A DNA stretch of 64,000 bases from Ureibacillus massiliensis 4400831 = CIP 108448 = CCUG 49529. GTDB taxonomy: Bacteria; Bacillota; Bacilli; Bacillales_A; Planococcaceae. The notes beneath the pieces were generated by a model that saw nothing but the letters and a program-made list of their open reading frames with translations, searched no databases and had not been told where the DNA came from. Made by a program: the position numbers and the translations under genes. The stretch is taken from positions 55,197 to 119,196 of the forward strand of contig NZ_JPVQ01000007.1 of the NCBI RefSeq assembly GCF_000772965.1, read 5' to 3'. Below are positions 26,755-35,122 of this stretch, in pieces. Every line of letters begins with the position of its first letter. Within the stretch, counting starts at the first letter, position 1.

Positions 26755-26781
26755 ATGAAATACATTGAAAAATACTTTTAA
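26755..26781 (+). other. Possible eight-codon upstream ORF before the SLH gene
   Basis: ATG with AGGAAGGAAG four bases upstream, reading MKYIEKYF then stop, 50 bases before the SLH gene start. It could be a small leader peptide or chance. Nothing else is seen between 26630 and 26831 apart from a short direct repeat AATAGCG (26691-26707). Confidence 0.3.
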
Positions 26782-26831
26782 ATTTAAAGTGGTGAATTTT
26801 ATTTAATAAATAGGAAGGATGGGTTTTTAGT

Positions 26832-28196
26832 TTGAAAAAAACATTATACGTGATTTTTAGCTTTATTGGGGTATTCTTTTGTTTTATAGGTTTAAACGGA
26901 ATGAACGTTGCACATGCAGCTTCTATTTCCGAACAGGAAACAAACAATTCTTTTGCTACTGCAAATGCTATTAAAATTGGAGATACGGTAACTGGCGAAT
27001 TAACAAAGCATGAGGTTCAATATGACGAAGACTTTTATGTACTTAATGTACCGCAAGATGGAAAGCTTTCTATAAATTTGTCCATGCTTCAGCATCTAAA
27101 GGATCATTCAAATCATGAAGCCTTACAACTCCAACTATTTGCTTCTACAGGAGAAGGTATTACATTATATGAACTAGAATCTGGCAAGGAAACATTTCCT
27201 TTTTATTTAACGAAAGGTACTTACTATATACGTATCTTCTCGAATGATCAGCCAATGAAGTATTCCTTTACGTCTTCATTCAGTAAAGGTGACAATTTTG
27301 AAAATGAATTAAATAATACAAAGTCTACTGCTAAGCTGATGATTCCTAATACGACTTTTACTGGTACGTTAAATGATGGAGGCTACGATAATCAATTTGC
27401 TGATGTAGACGTCTATAAATTTGAACTATCAGAAGACGGTTTATTAGAAATGACATTTACACCACACACTCGAATCGTTAATAAAATTGTAATTGAGCAA
27501 CCAAATGGCGGGGAGATTCATTTCTCAAACAACCAAAGTGATTGGTCACAACCGCTTGATATTCGTTTAAATTTAAAGAAAGGTATTTATTATTTGAAGC
27601 TTTATGACACATCTAGTGGATATAATGTGAGAGAATATTCAGTTGTAGCAAGCTTCCCGTCTAATATAACGGAACCTTCTATTTTTAAGGATGTTCCAAA
27701 ATCACACCCTTATTATGAACAAATTGCATTTATGAAAGAAAAAGGGGTTATTTCAGGGTATGCAGATAATACTTTTAGACCGAATTTCTCCATTGCTCGT
27801 ATGCATGTAGCTACTATTCTGCAAAATGCAGGTGTCAAATTAACACCAATCCGACCAGGTACAACGTTTAAAGACGTTCCAACGACTCACCCATACTACG
27901 ATAGCATTCAGGCATTATATCGTGCAGGCATTGTAGATGGAAGTAATGGATACTTTAATCCAGAACAGCCTTTAACACGTTCGCAGCTTGCAGTCATTCT
28001 AGTAAACGCATTTGACTTAACGTTAAAATCAGGAAGCTCAACATTTAGCGATGTAAAACCAACTGATTGGTACTATGAGAGCGTGAAAATATTAGCTTCA
28101 AATGATATTACAAAAGGAACTAATGGCAAATTCAATCCATATCAAAATGTTACACGTCAGCAATTTGCCGTATTCCTGTATCAAATATTAAAATAA
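26832..28196 (+). CDS. Secreted surface protein with two PPC-like domains and three SLH domains
   Basis: 454 residues, TTG start. Signal peptide of about 30 residues ending AHA. Two beta-rich PPC-type modules follow (about 31-150, starting EQETNNSFATANAI, and about 155-280, starting FENELNNTKSTAKLM). The C-terminus has three S-layer-homology repeats (about 285-340, 345-400, 405-454; FKDVPKSHPYYEQIAFM, FKDVPTTHPYYDSIQAL, FSDVKPTDWYYESVKIL) that anchor proteins to pyruvylated cell-wall polymer. No peptidase or other catalytic domain is present, so the PPC domains are probably binding or spacer modules. Inserted between thrS and infC. Confidence 0.9.
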   Translation: MKKTLYVIFSFIGVFFCFIGLNGMNVAHAASISEQETNNSFATANAIKIGDTVTGELTKHEVQYDEDFYVLNVPQDGKLSINLSMLQHLKDHSNHEALQLQLFASTGEGITLYELESGKETFPFYLTKGTYYIRIFSNDQPMKYSFTSSFSKGDNFENELNNTKSTAKLMIPNTTFTGTLNDGGYDNQFADVDVYKFELSEDGLLEMTFTPHTRIVNKIVIEQPNGGEIHFSNNQSDWSQPLDIRLNLKKGIYYLKLYDTSSGYNVREYSVVASFPSNITEPSIFKDVPKSHPYYEQIAFMKEKGVISGYADNTFRPNFSIARMHVATILQNAGVKLTPIRPGTTFKDVPTTHPYYDSIQALYRAGIVDGSNGYFNPEQPLTRSQLAVILVNAFDLTLKSGSSTFSDVKPTDWYYESVKILASNDITKGTNGKFNPYQNVTRQQFAVFLYQILK

Positions 28197-28213
28197 CAAC
28201 ATTTAATTACAAT

Positions 28214-28247
28214 AAAGAGGATGGTTCAATTTTAAACCATCCTCTTT
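28214..28247. terminator. Bidirectional terminator between the SLH gene and thrS
   Basis: Perfect 13-base stem AAAGAGGATGGTT/AACCATCCTCTTT with eight-base loop, between convergent genes. Confidence 0.88.
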
Positions 28248-28252
28248 CGTTA

Positions 28253-30184
28253 TTATTTATTAGCTTCTTTCGTAATATTGTTTACAAACTCTTCAAATGA
28301 GATTGTTTCAGAATCTTGAGAACCGTAACGACGAACGTTTACAGAGTTAGATTCCATTTCTTTATCCCCTAATACAAGCATGTAAGGAATTTTCTTCATT
28401 TGTGCTTCTCGGATTTTATATCCTAGTTTTTCTTCACGGTCATCCATTTCTACACGGACGCCTGCAGCTTGAAGTCCTTCAACGATTTGCTTAGCGTATT
28501 CATAGTGTACTTCGTTTGAAACTGGAATTACTTCCACTTGAACAGGAGCTAACCAAGTCGGGAATGCACCTTTGTATTCTTCAATAAGGAAAGCAACAAA
28601 GCGTTCCATAGTAGATACTACACCACGGTGGATAACGACTGGGCGATGGTGTTTTCCATCTTCACCAATATAAGTCAGGTCAAAACGTTCAGGTTGTAAG
28701 AAGTCAAGTTGTACAGTGGATAAAGTTTCATCTTTACCAATAGCTGTTTTTACTTGAACATCTAATTTTGGACCGTAGAATGCTGCTTCACCTTCAGCTT
28801 CATAGTATTCTAAGCCCATATCATCCATCGCTTCTTTTAACATGCTTTGCGCTTTTTCCCACATTTCATCGTCATCGTAATATTTTTCCGTATCAGCAGG
28901 GTCACGATATGATAAACGGAATCGATAATCATTTAAATTGAAATCTTTATATACATCTAAGATTAGTTCAACTACTTTTTTGAATTCCTCTTTAATTTGA
29001 TCTGGACGAACGAAAATATGTGAATCGTTTAAAGTCATACCACGTACACGTTGTAAACCAGATAAACCACCTGAAGCTTCGTAACGATGCATTGTACCAA
29101 GTTCCGCAATACGGATAGGTAATTGGCGGTATGAATGCATAGAAGATTTGTACACCATCATATGGTGAGGACAGTTCATTGGACGTAAGACTAATGTTTC
29201 ATTATCCATTTCCATTGGTGGGAACATATCATCTTGATAATGACCCCAATGTCCTGAAGTTTCATACAATTTTTTAGAACCTAAAACTGGAGTGTAAACA
29301 TGTTGGTATCCTAATTTTACTTCTTTATCTACAATGTAACGTTCAATAATTCGGCGAATTGTTGCACCGTTCGGTAACCAAAGTGGTAAACCTTGACCTA
29401 CCGTTTGTGAAATTGTAAAGATTTCTAACTCTTTACCAATTTTACGATGATCACGTTCTCTTGCTTCTTCAAGCATTTGTAGATGATGTTTTAAATCTTC
29501 TTTATTGAAGAATGCAGTACCATAAATACGTTGTAGCATTTTATTATCTGAATTACCTCTCCAATATGCACCTGCTAGAGATAATAATTTAAATTCTTTT
29601 AATTTACCTGTTGAAGGTACGTGAATACCACGGCATAAGTCAAAGAATTCTCCTTGATGATAAATTGATACTTGCTCGTCAGCTGGAATTGCCTCAAGTA
29701 GTTCTAATTTGTATTCGTCACCAATTTCTTCGTAAATACGTTGCGCTTCATCACGTGATACGTTTTTACGCTCAACTTCCAGGTTTTCTGAAATGATTTT
29801 TTTCATTTCTTTTTCAATTTTAGGAAAATCATCTGCTGAAATTGGTTCTGGTGCATCAATATCGTAGTAGTAGCCACCTTCGATTACTGGACCTATTCCA
29901 AGCTTCACTCCAGGGTATAAACGCTTAATCGCTTGAGCTGTTAAGTGTGCAGTGGAGTGTCGTAAAATTTCTAATGCTTCTTCTGATTCAGGCGTGATGA
30001 TCGCGATTGTACCATCTTCTTCGATTGGTGTTTTTAAGTCAATGAGCTGATCGTTAAGTTTACCTGCTAATGCTTTTTTACGAAGTCCTGGGCTAATGGA
30101 AGCTGCTACTTCTTCAGTTGATGTACCGTGTGGAAATTCCTTTACTGTACCGTCTGGGAATGTTAATTTGATTACTTCTGACAT
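28253..30184 (-). CDS. thrS: Threonyl-tRNA synthetase
   Basis: Class II synthetase that charges tRNA-Thr. 643 residues. N-terminal TGS domain (about 1-62), editing domain (about 65-225), catalytic core with zinc ligands in [12 protein letters not shown] and [14 protein letters not shown], and C-terminal anticodon-binding domain (about 540-640). Start ATG behind AAAGGAG. Under a Thr T-box leader; a 21-bp-period array separates the T-box terminator from the start codon, as at pheS. Confidence 0.98.
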   Translation of the reverse strand: MSEVIKLTFPDGTVKEFPHGTSTEEVAASISPGLRKKALAGKLNDQLIDLKTPIEEDGTIAIITPESEEALEILRHSTAHLTAQAIKRLYPGVKLGIGPVIEGGYYYDIDAPEPISADDFPKIEKEMKKIISENLEVERKNVSRDEAQRIYEEIGDEYKLELLEAIPADEQVSIYHQGEFFDLCRGIHVPSTGKLKEFKLLSLAGAYWRGNSDNKMLQRIYGTAFFNKEDLKHHLQMLEEARERDHRKIGKELEIFTISQTVGQGLPLWLPNGATIRRIIERYIVDKEVKLGYQHVYTPVLGSKKLYETSGHWGHYQDDMFPPMEMDNETLVLRPMNCPHHMMVYKSSMHSYRQLPIRIAELGTMHRYEASGGLSGLQRVRGMTLNDSHIFVRPDQIKEEFKKVVELILDVYKDFNLNDYRFRLSYRDPADTEKYYDDDEMWEKAQSMLKEAMDDMGLEYYEAEGEAAFYGPKLDVQVKTAIGKDETLSTVQLDFLQPERFDLTYIGEDGKHHRPVVIHRGVVSTMERFVAFLIEEYKGAFPTWLAPVQVEVIPVSNEVHYEYAKQIVEGLQAAGVRVEMDDREEKLGYKIREAQMKKIPYMLVLGDKEMESNSVNVRRYGSQDSETISFEEFVNNITKEANK

Positions 30185-30221
30185 TGTATATTCTCCTTTT
30201 ATTTATAGTTTGTCGTTTTTT

Positions 30222-30353
30222 CAAATTGCACTTATAGTTTTAGAACTCGCACATAAAAGTTTGAAAACCTCTCTAAACTTCAAAGATGCCCACTTAAAAG
30301 TTCGAAAACCGCAAGTAGATCTCAAAAAAACGCACTTAAACATAAAATTCTAT
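30222..30353 (-). repeat. 21-bp-period array inside the thrS leader
   Basis: CACTT-type cores (plus strand) at 30229, 30250, 30270, 30291, 30312 and 30333, i.e. steps of 21, 20, 21, 21 and 21. On the transcript the units read like AAGTGCGTTTTTTTGAGATC. It lies between the T-box terminator (30396-30412) and the thrS start. It shares the word TTTTATGTGCGA with the array at 3766-3835. Confidence 0.75.
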
Positions 30354-30386
30354 GAATCCTACAACAACGAACCTCCTGAGAAAATA

Positions 30387-30640
30387 AAAAAAGCCGTCCC
30401 TATAAAAGGGACGACGCATTTGCTCGTGGTTCCACCCTTCTTCCTTCCGATACATTTAATAGTATCAGACGAAGCTCTAGGTCGGTTAACGTACCGATAA
30501 ACGTTAGCGGATTATCCCCGCTAATGCTCCGAGGTAGTAAAGATTGTGGCGTACTAGGAAGCTTACAGCCAAGGCCCCCCTCTCTAAAAAGCGCGTTTCA
30601 CAAGCTTGTTGTCCTCATCAAAGCTTTACTTTTGATTATT
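30387..30640 (-). ncRNA. T-box leader of thrS
   Basis: Conserved T-box AGGGTGGAACCACG at 30425-30438 (minus strand), terminator stem around GTCCC/GGGAC at 30396-30412 with a T7 run after it, and stem I at about 30500-30630. A plausible Thr specifier ACC is at 30533-30535, in ACTACCTCGG; ACU two codons earlier in the same loop cannot be excluded. Uncharged tRNA-Thr should promote readthrough into thrS. Confidence 0.92.
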
Positions 30641-30649
30641 TACATTGAA

Positions 30650-30678
30650 AGTATACGCGTGAAGCATAATAATTGCAA
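30650..30678 (-). promoter_or_regulatory. Sigma-A promoter of thrS
   Basis: TTGCAA (30673-30678), 17-base spacer, TATACT (30650-30655), just before the T-box leader. Confidence 0.78.
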
Positions 30679-30691
30679 CTAATTTATTGAA

Positions 30692-31609
30692 TTATTGTCT
30701 TCGATTATTTCCACCCATTTGAATAGGAATAGTAATCGCTTTGATTCTTTCCATAATCCGAGCTGCCTTCACTACTTCAACATCCCCTTTTTGAGAAGTT
30801 GCTAAATGTGATTCTAATCCATCATAATCAAAATTCGATGTAATAAAGGTTGGTAGCTCTTCAGCCATTCGATAATGTAAGATCGTACCTAATACCTCAT
30901 CTCTCGTCCAGCTTGATAACGTTTCTGCACCTAAATCATCGAGCATTAAAACAGGAGCATTTTTAACATAATCGATTTTTCCCTGAAACGTATTGTCAGA
31001 AATGGAATGTTTCATTTCACTTAGAAATTCTGGAACGAAAACTAAAACCGATTTAATTTTAATGGTTGCTAGTTCATTTGCTATTGCTCCTAATACAAAT
31101 GATTTCCCTACACCAAACTTCCCATATATATATAACCCTTTAGAAGGAAGCTTTCCTGTTTGCTTTGTTTTTTCAACGAAGGCTGTAGCAAGTTCAGCAA
31201 CTTCTATACGAGAATCATTATCTAATGACAAGTCTTTCAATCTTGCACGCAATACATCCTTCGACATGTACATACTAGATATCATCGATTCAATATCACG
31301 GCGCTCATCTTCAATTACTTTTTGTTCACATTTAACATATTCTACGTCAATTGCATTTTGTGAAATAAACAATTTTGGTATAAAACCTTTTAAATAATTC
31401 GTACAGTTTTCTGTTGAACCGCAATTACAGCAAACTGATGATTGACTGATAAACTCATGTAATTTAGGCAAGCTACGTTCAACCATTTCTTTATTTACAA
31501 TGCGGTCATTTTCAGCTAGGAACCTTTGCACTTCCTCATTTTCTAAAATTTCACGGCGAATAGTATCATATCTTTCTTGGAAAGATGGTACTACAATTTG
31601 TCGTTTCAA
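30692..31609 (-). CDS. dnaI: Primosomal protein DnaI (helicase loader)
   Basis: AAA+ ATPase that loads the DnaC helicase with DnaB and DnaD. 305 residues: N-terminal helicase-binding domain with a zinc module (CCNCGSTENC at about 59-68), then the AAA+ domain with Walker A GKFGVGKS (about 162-169) and Walker B VLMLDDLGAE (about 215-224). Third gene of the nrdR-dnaB-dnaI run. Confidence 0.96.
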   Translation of the reverse strand: MKRQIVVPSFQERYDTIRREILENEEVQRFLAENDRIVNKEMVERSLPKLHEFISQSSVCCNCGSTENCTNYLKGFIPKLFISQNAIDVEYVKCEQKVIEDERRDIESMISSMYMSKDVLRARLKDLSLDNDSRIEVAELATAFVEKTKQTGKLPSKGLYIYGKFGVGKSFVLGAIANELATIKIKSVLVFVPEFLSEMKHSISDNTFQGKIDYVKNAPVLMLDDLGAETLSSWTRDEVLGTILHYRMAEELPTFITSNFDYDGLESHLATSQKGDVEVVKAARIMERIKAITIPIQMGGNNRRQ

Positions 31610-31640
31610 TGCGCTACTAATCGGTTCGATTTTCGTTCAC

Positions 31641-33005
31641 CTACCCATCTAATTGGCCTATTTTTTCTAAAATCTTTTTGCGTCGTTCTTCAAGCTCTTT
31701 TTGTTTTGAAGGATCCACTTGTTCATTTTCTACTGGTTCATTACGCTTATAAAACCATTCTGGAACCTTTTCTTCTCTTCCACTATTTTTACGATATGGT
31801 TTTTTATTTGTGCTTGTTGTCGATTTTGTTTCGTTTTCATTTTTCCATTTTGTATATTTGTCACGTTCCGTTCGAGCTAACTCCATAGCCTCTTTTGCGG
31901 TTTTCAAATTTTTTCTAATCCAATGATCCGCTATTCTTTCAACATAATTACGAGGAAGTTTCATATCTGTAGTTAGCATAACATATTCAAGCAGTACATT
32001 TACTACACCAATTGGCATACCATGCTTCATTATTAAATCCTCAGCCAATTGAACTGATGACGGTAACGGTTCTTTCCCATTATTAATATCTCGTAGAACT
32101 TGGATTGGAGGTGTCTTCTCTAAATAGTGAAGCAACTCCTGTTCTTTTGATAAATTTGGTTCACTACTCACAGCGACTTGATCAAAAGTTTTCTCAAGCT
32201 TTGGAGCAACCTTCGAAATCGTTAGTTTATAATAATCTGTTGCAGCCTTTTTTAAACGTTCCTGTGTAATCTTCATATTATCATCTAAGGCAAGAATAAC
32301 AACTTTTTGCATATCAAGCGGTGTAAGATGATAAAGGAACGCGAGCTTAGCAATCGATTCTTTCACTTCTGAAGTAACGGCACTAGATGGTACTAACTGT
32401 TCAGATAAGCCTGACATTAATAAATGAAAATCAAATTGTTCATAGTAAAAGGGATACCCTTGTCCTTTACTATTCTCTTGCTCAACAAATTCTTTAGGGA
32501 CATTTGTATGTACTGGCTTGTACACATCTACAAAAGTACGCGAAACTTCTGTATAGGAATCTTTATTATTCGGTTTAATAAAGCGTTTCCTTAAGTTTCG
32601 GTAGGCTTGTTCGCCAATTTTGCTAAATAAAAACATAGATAATAATGGATCTTGAAAAAAATTATGTGCATCAAGAGGTCTTTCTAATTCGTATAGAAAA
32701 GAACGTCCATCTTCTGTTTCCTTCCGATATGTTCGTAGTAATCCGATTGCCTCTAATGCAATTCGAGCTTCAAACACTTTACCAATGGACATCCCTAGTA
32801 CATTCATTAAATGATAGTGATTGAAGGTTGAGTTTGTACTATCCTCACCTTCTGCCCAAAGTGTTAAATACAAACTAATTGGATCTGGTCCAGTTAATGG
32901 CTGATAAAACAATGTTAACAATTGACGCTCTTGTGTTGAAAGATAGTGAGGGAGACTTATATCAAAATGATCCGCTGGTTGTAATTCTTTATACAAATGA
33001 ACCAC
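31641..33005 (-). CDS. dnaB: Replication initiation and membrane attachment protein DnaB
   Basis: Gram-positive DnaB (not the helicase), 454 residues, needed with DnaD and DnaI to load helicase at oriC and at restart sites. Contains the DnaD/DnaB winged-helix N-terminal region (about 25-115), the DDBH2 segment near the C-terminal third (LIMKHGMPIGVVNVLLEYVMLT), and a basic tail. Follows nrdR after 21 bases. Confidence 0.94.
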   Translation of the reverse strand: MVHLYKELQPADHFDISLPHYLSTQERQLLTLFYQPLTGPDPISLYLTLWAEGEDSTNSTFNHYHLMNVLGMSIGKVFEARIALEAIGLLRTYRKETEDGRSFLYELERPLDAHNFFQDPLLSMFLFSKIGEQAYRNLRKRFIKPNNKDSYTEVSRTFVDVYKPVHTNVPKEFVEQENSKGQGYPFYYEQFDFHLLMSGLSEQLVPSSAVTSEVKESIAKLAFLYHLTPLDMQKVVILALDDNMKITQERLKKAATDYYKLTISKVAPKLEKTFDQVAVSSEPNLSKEQELLHYLEKTPPIQVLRDINNGKEPLPSSVQLAEDLIMKHGMPIGVVNVLLEYVMLTTDMKLPRNYVERIADHWIRKNLKTAKEAMELARTERDKYTKWKNENETKSTTSTNKKPYRKNSGREEKVPEWFYKRNEPVENEQVDPSKQKELEERRKKILEKIGQLDG

Positions 33006-33026
33006 TTTAACTTTCCCCCTTAATGT

Positions 33027-33494
33027 TTATTTTAAATCTGTTTGTCGATGAAGTAATTCCTTTAGTTCTTTTATGAACACATTAATATCTTTAAATTGGC
33101 GATAAACCGATGCAAAACGGACGTAAGCCACTTCATCAATTTTTGATAAGTGATCCATTACCATTTCTCCGACATCTTTAGATTTTACTTCTGGATTACC
33201 AATTCTTCTTAACTCTTTTTCTATTTTCATCACAATTTCTTCAAGATTATTTAACGGTACAGGGCGTTTTTCACATGCTCGAATTAGACCGCGCAATACC
33301 TTTTCTCTACTAAACTCTTCTCGAGAACCGTCTTTTTTGACAACAATTAATGGTGTTTCTTCAATTTTTTCAAAAGTAGTAAAACGATATCCGCATGATT
33401 CACATTCACGGCGCCTTCTTATTTCCTTGTTCTCATCAACGGGTCTTGAGTCCACAACACGTGTACCGTTATATTGACAAGCTGGACATCTCAT
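33027..33494 (-). CDS. nrdR: Ribonucleotide reductase repressor NrdR
   Basis: 155 residues: N-terminal zinc ribbon ([15 protein letters not shown] ... CESCGYRF, Cys at 3, 6, 31 and 34) and an ATP-cone (about 49-139). Represses nrd genes when dATP is high. Head of the nrdR-dnaB-dnaI cluster, as in B. subtilis. Confidence 0.96.
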   Translation of the reverse strand: MRCPACQYNGTRVVDSRPVDENKEIRRRRECESCGYRFTTFEKIEETPLIVVKKDGSREEFSREKVLRGLIRACEKRPVPLNNLEEIVMKIEKELRRIGNPEVKSKDVGEMVMDHLSKIDEVAYVRFASVYRQFKDINVFIKELKELLHRQTDLK

Positions 33495-33643
33495 AATTAA
33501 TAATTCTCCTATTTCTCTATTGTCGTATCATTATTATATCAAATAAATATCTATTAAAAATAAAACTTTCAATTGTTTTGCAAGAGTTCATTATAAATGA
33601 TTTCTCGGAATTTTTATAGGTGATTTTTCATGGAAATTAAAAG

Positions 33644-33736
33644 ACATACCTCGATATAAATGAACTGCCCCGTAAAAGTTAGACACTAATCTAATTTTTT
33701 CGGGGCAGTTCACGATATAAAAAGGACGAGGTATGT
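33644..33736. terminator. Hairpin ACATACCTCG/CGAGGTATGT split by a mini-element
   Basis: The outer arms at 33644-33653 and 33727-33736 are perfect complements. Removing the 52-bp insert and one 9-bp repeat restores a compact stem-loop followed by ATTTTTG on the plus strand. Present between gapB (ending 33806) and nrdR, both minus-strand. Confidence 0.5.
33661..33712. mobile_element. 52-bp mini-element with IS3-like ends and flanking 9-bp direct repeats
   Basis: The ends TGAACTGCCCCG and CGGGGCAGTTCA are perfect 12-base inverted repeats. The interior includes AAAAGTTAGACA, typical of the ends of IS3/IS150-group elements with TGAACTGC termini. CGATATAAA occurs directly on both sides (33652-33660 and 33713-33721). 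It looks like an IS reduced to its two ends, or a tiny MITE. Nine bases is longer than the 3-4 base duplication usual for IS3, so the class is uncertain. Confidence 0.6.
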
Positions 33737-33763
33737 ATTTTTGTTGAATTGTTCAAAATAAAA

Positions 33764-33786
33764 CGGCCCAATTTAAAACTGAGCCG
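33764..33786 (-). terminator. Terminator of gapB
   Basis: Stem CGGCTCA/TGGGCCG-type (one mismatch) followed by TTTTATTTT on the minus strand, 20 bases after the gene. Confidence 0.7.
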
Positions 33787-33805
33787 GAGTGGTTTTTACT
33801 AGTAA

Positions 33806-34828
33806 TTAATTTGTTACAACTGCTTCTAAAGCATTGACAACTTTTTTCGTTAAGTCTACAACACGTGCAGAGTAACCCCATTCATTATCGTACCAAGCTA
33901 GTACTTTCACTTTTCGAGTACCCATTACCATTGTTAACAGACCATCCACCGTTGATGAATAAGTTGTAGTGTTGTAATCAGATGATACTAATGGTTCAGT
34001 TGTAAATTGAAGAACCCCTTTCATTGGACCTTCTGCTGCTTTTTTAAATGCATCATTTACTTCTTCAACTGTTACATCTTTTTGAACATCCACTACTAAG
34101 TCAACTAAAGATACATTTGGAGTAGGTACACGTAATGCCATTCCATGTAATTTACCTTTAAGTTCAGGTAAAACTAGTGATAACGCTTTTGCAGCGCCTG
34201 TTGATGTAGGAATGATTGACTCTGCACATGCGCGAGCACGACGTAAGTCTTTATGTGGGTTGTCGATATTTTTTTGATCGTTTGTATACGCATGAACTGT
34301 TGTCATTAAACCATTTTCAATACCAAAAGTATCATTTAATACTTTTGCTACAGGGGCTAAACAGTTTGTCGTACATGATGCATTGGAAATAACATCATGT
34401 TTGTTAACATCTAATAATTCATCATTAACACCCATAACAATTGTAACATCTTCATTTTTACCTGGTGCTGTTAAAATCACTTTTTTAGCACCGGCTTCTA
34501 TATGCATCGCTGCTTTTGAGCGTTCATTGAATTTACCTGTCGCTTCGATTACTATATCAACGCCCATTTCTTTCCATGGCAATTTTAATGGATCACGTTC
34601 ACTAATTAATTCAACACGTTTGCCATTTATAATTAAAGCGTTTTCTTCAAAATCTACAGTACCTTCAAATTTACCATGATTTGTGTCATACTTTATTAAA
34701 TGAGCTAATGTCTCAGCTGGATAGCTCGCATTAATTGCCACAATGTTCAATTCATCTTGTAAAATAGCTTGTCGGAAAACCATACGACCAATGCGGCCAA
34801 AACCATTAATAGCAATAGAAACTGTCAT
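33806..34828 (-). CDS. gapB: Glyceraldehyde-3-phosphate dehydrogenase, GapB type
   Basis: 340 residues from ATG 34828, 11 bases after GGAGG. Rossmann motif INGFGRIGR, active-site Cys in SNASCTTNCLAP, His in TTVHAYTNDQ. At the position where NAD-specific GapA enzymes have Asp, this protein has INASYPAETLAHLIKYDTNHG, the GapB pattern linked with NADP and the gluconeogenic direction. Location next to nrdR-dnaB and coaE matches B. subtilis gapB. No glycolytic gapA operon (cggR, pgk) is in the window. Confidence 0.93.
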   Translation of the reverse strand: MTVSIAINGFGRIGRMVFRQAILQDELNIVAINASYPAETLAHLIKYDTNHGKFEGTVDFEENALIINGKRVELISERDPLKLPWKEMGVDIVIEATGKFNERSKAAMHIEAGAKKVILTAPGKNEDVTIVMGVNDELLDVNKHDVISNASCTTNCLAPVAKVLNDTFGIENGLMTTVHAYTNDQKNIDNPHKDLRRARACAESIIPTSTGAAKALSLVLPELKGKLHGMALRVPTPNVSLVDLVVDVQKDVTVEEVNDAFKKAAEGPMKGVLQFTTEPLVSSDYNTTTYSSTVDGLLTMVMGTRKVKVLAWYDNEWGYSARVVDLTKKVVNALEAVVTN

Positions 34829-35095
34829 TATTTTTAAAGCCTCCTGTATTTGGAAAATCATTATGTTTTTGCTTTTATTCCAAAATAGTATAACACATTA
34901 TAAATAAAGGTGAACACATTTATTTCATAAACAAAAAGTTATTGTTTTCTAAATATTATTAAAATTGTAATGTGATAGTTTTTAAGTCAGTTATCTCATC
35001 TCAAGTCATTGTTATCAATAAATTCTTCATTCGTTAATAGTATAGATATTATTTACTCTTTAAAGGAAATTATGAGCGAATAAACAGGATGAAAA

Positions 35096-35122
35096 AAGCC
35101 TCCCGAATAAATCAGGAAGCTT
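35096..35122 (-). terminator. Terminator of the gerK operon
   Basis: Stem AAGCTTCC/GGGAGGCTT-type overlapping the last gerKC codons, then T6 on the minus strand. Bases 34862-35095 otherwise hold the AT-rich gapB upstream region. Confidence 0.75.

Noticed and set aside
30096..30500. 134-codon plus-strand frame over the thrS start and leader
   Set aside because: It covers the thrS N-terminus, the 21-bp array and the T-box antisense; no ribosome site and no family.
33661..33712. Ordinary terminator for gapB/nrdR
   Set aside because: The stem has no T run immediately after it and is flanked by direct repeats and IS-end words, so an inserted element explains it better.
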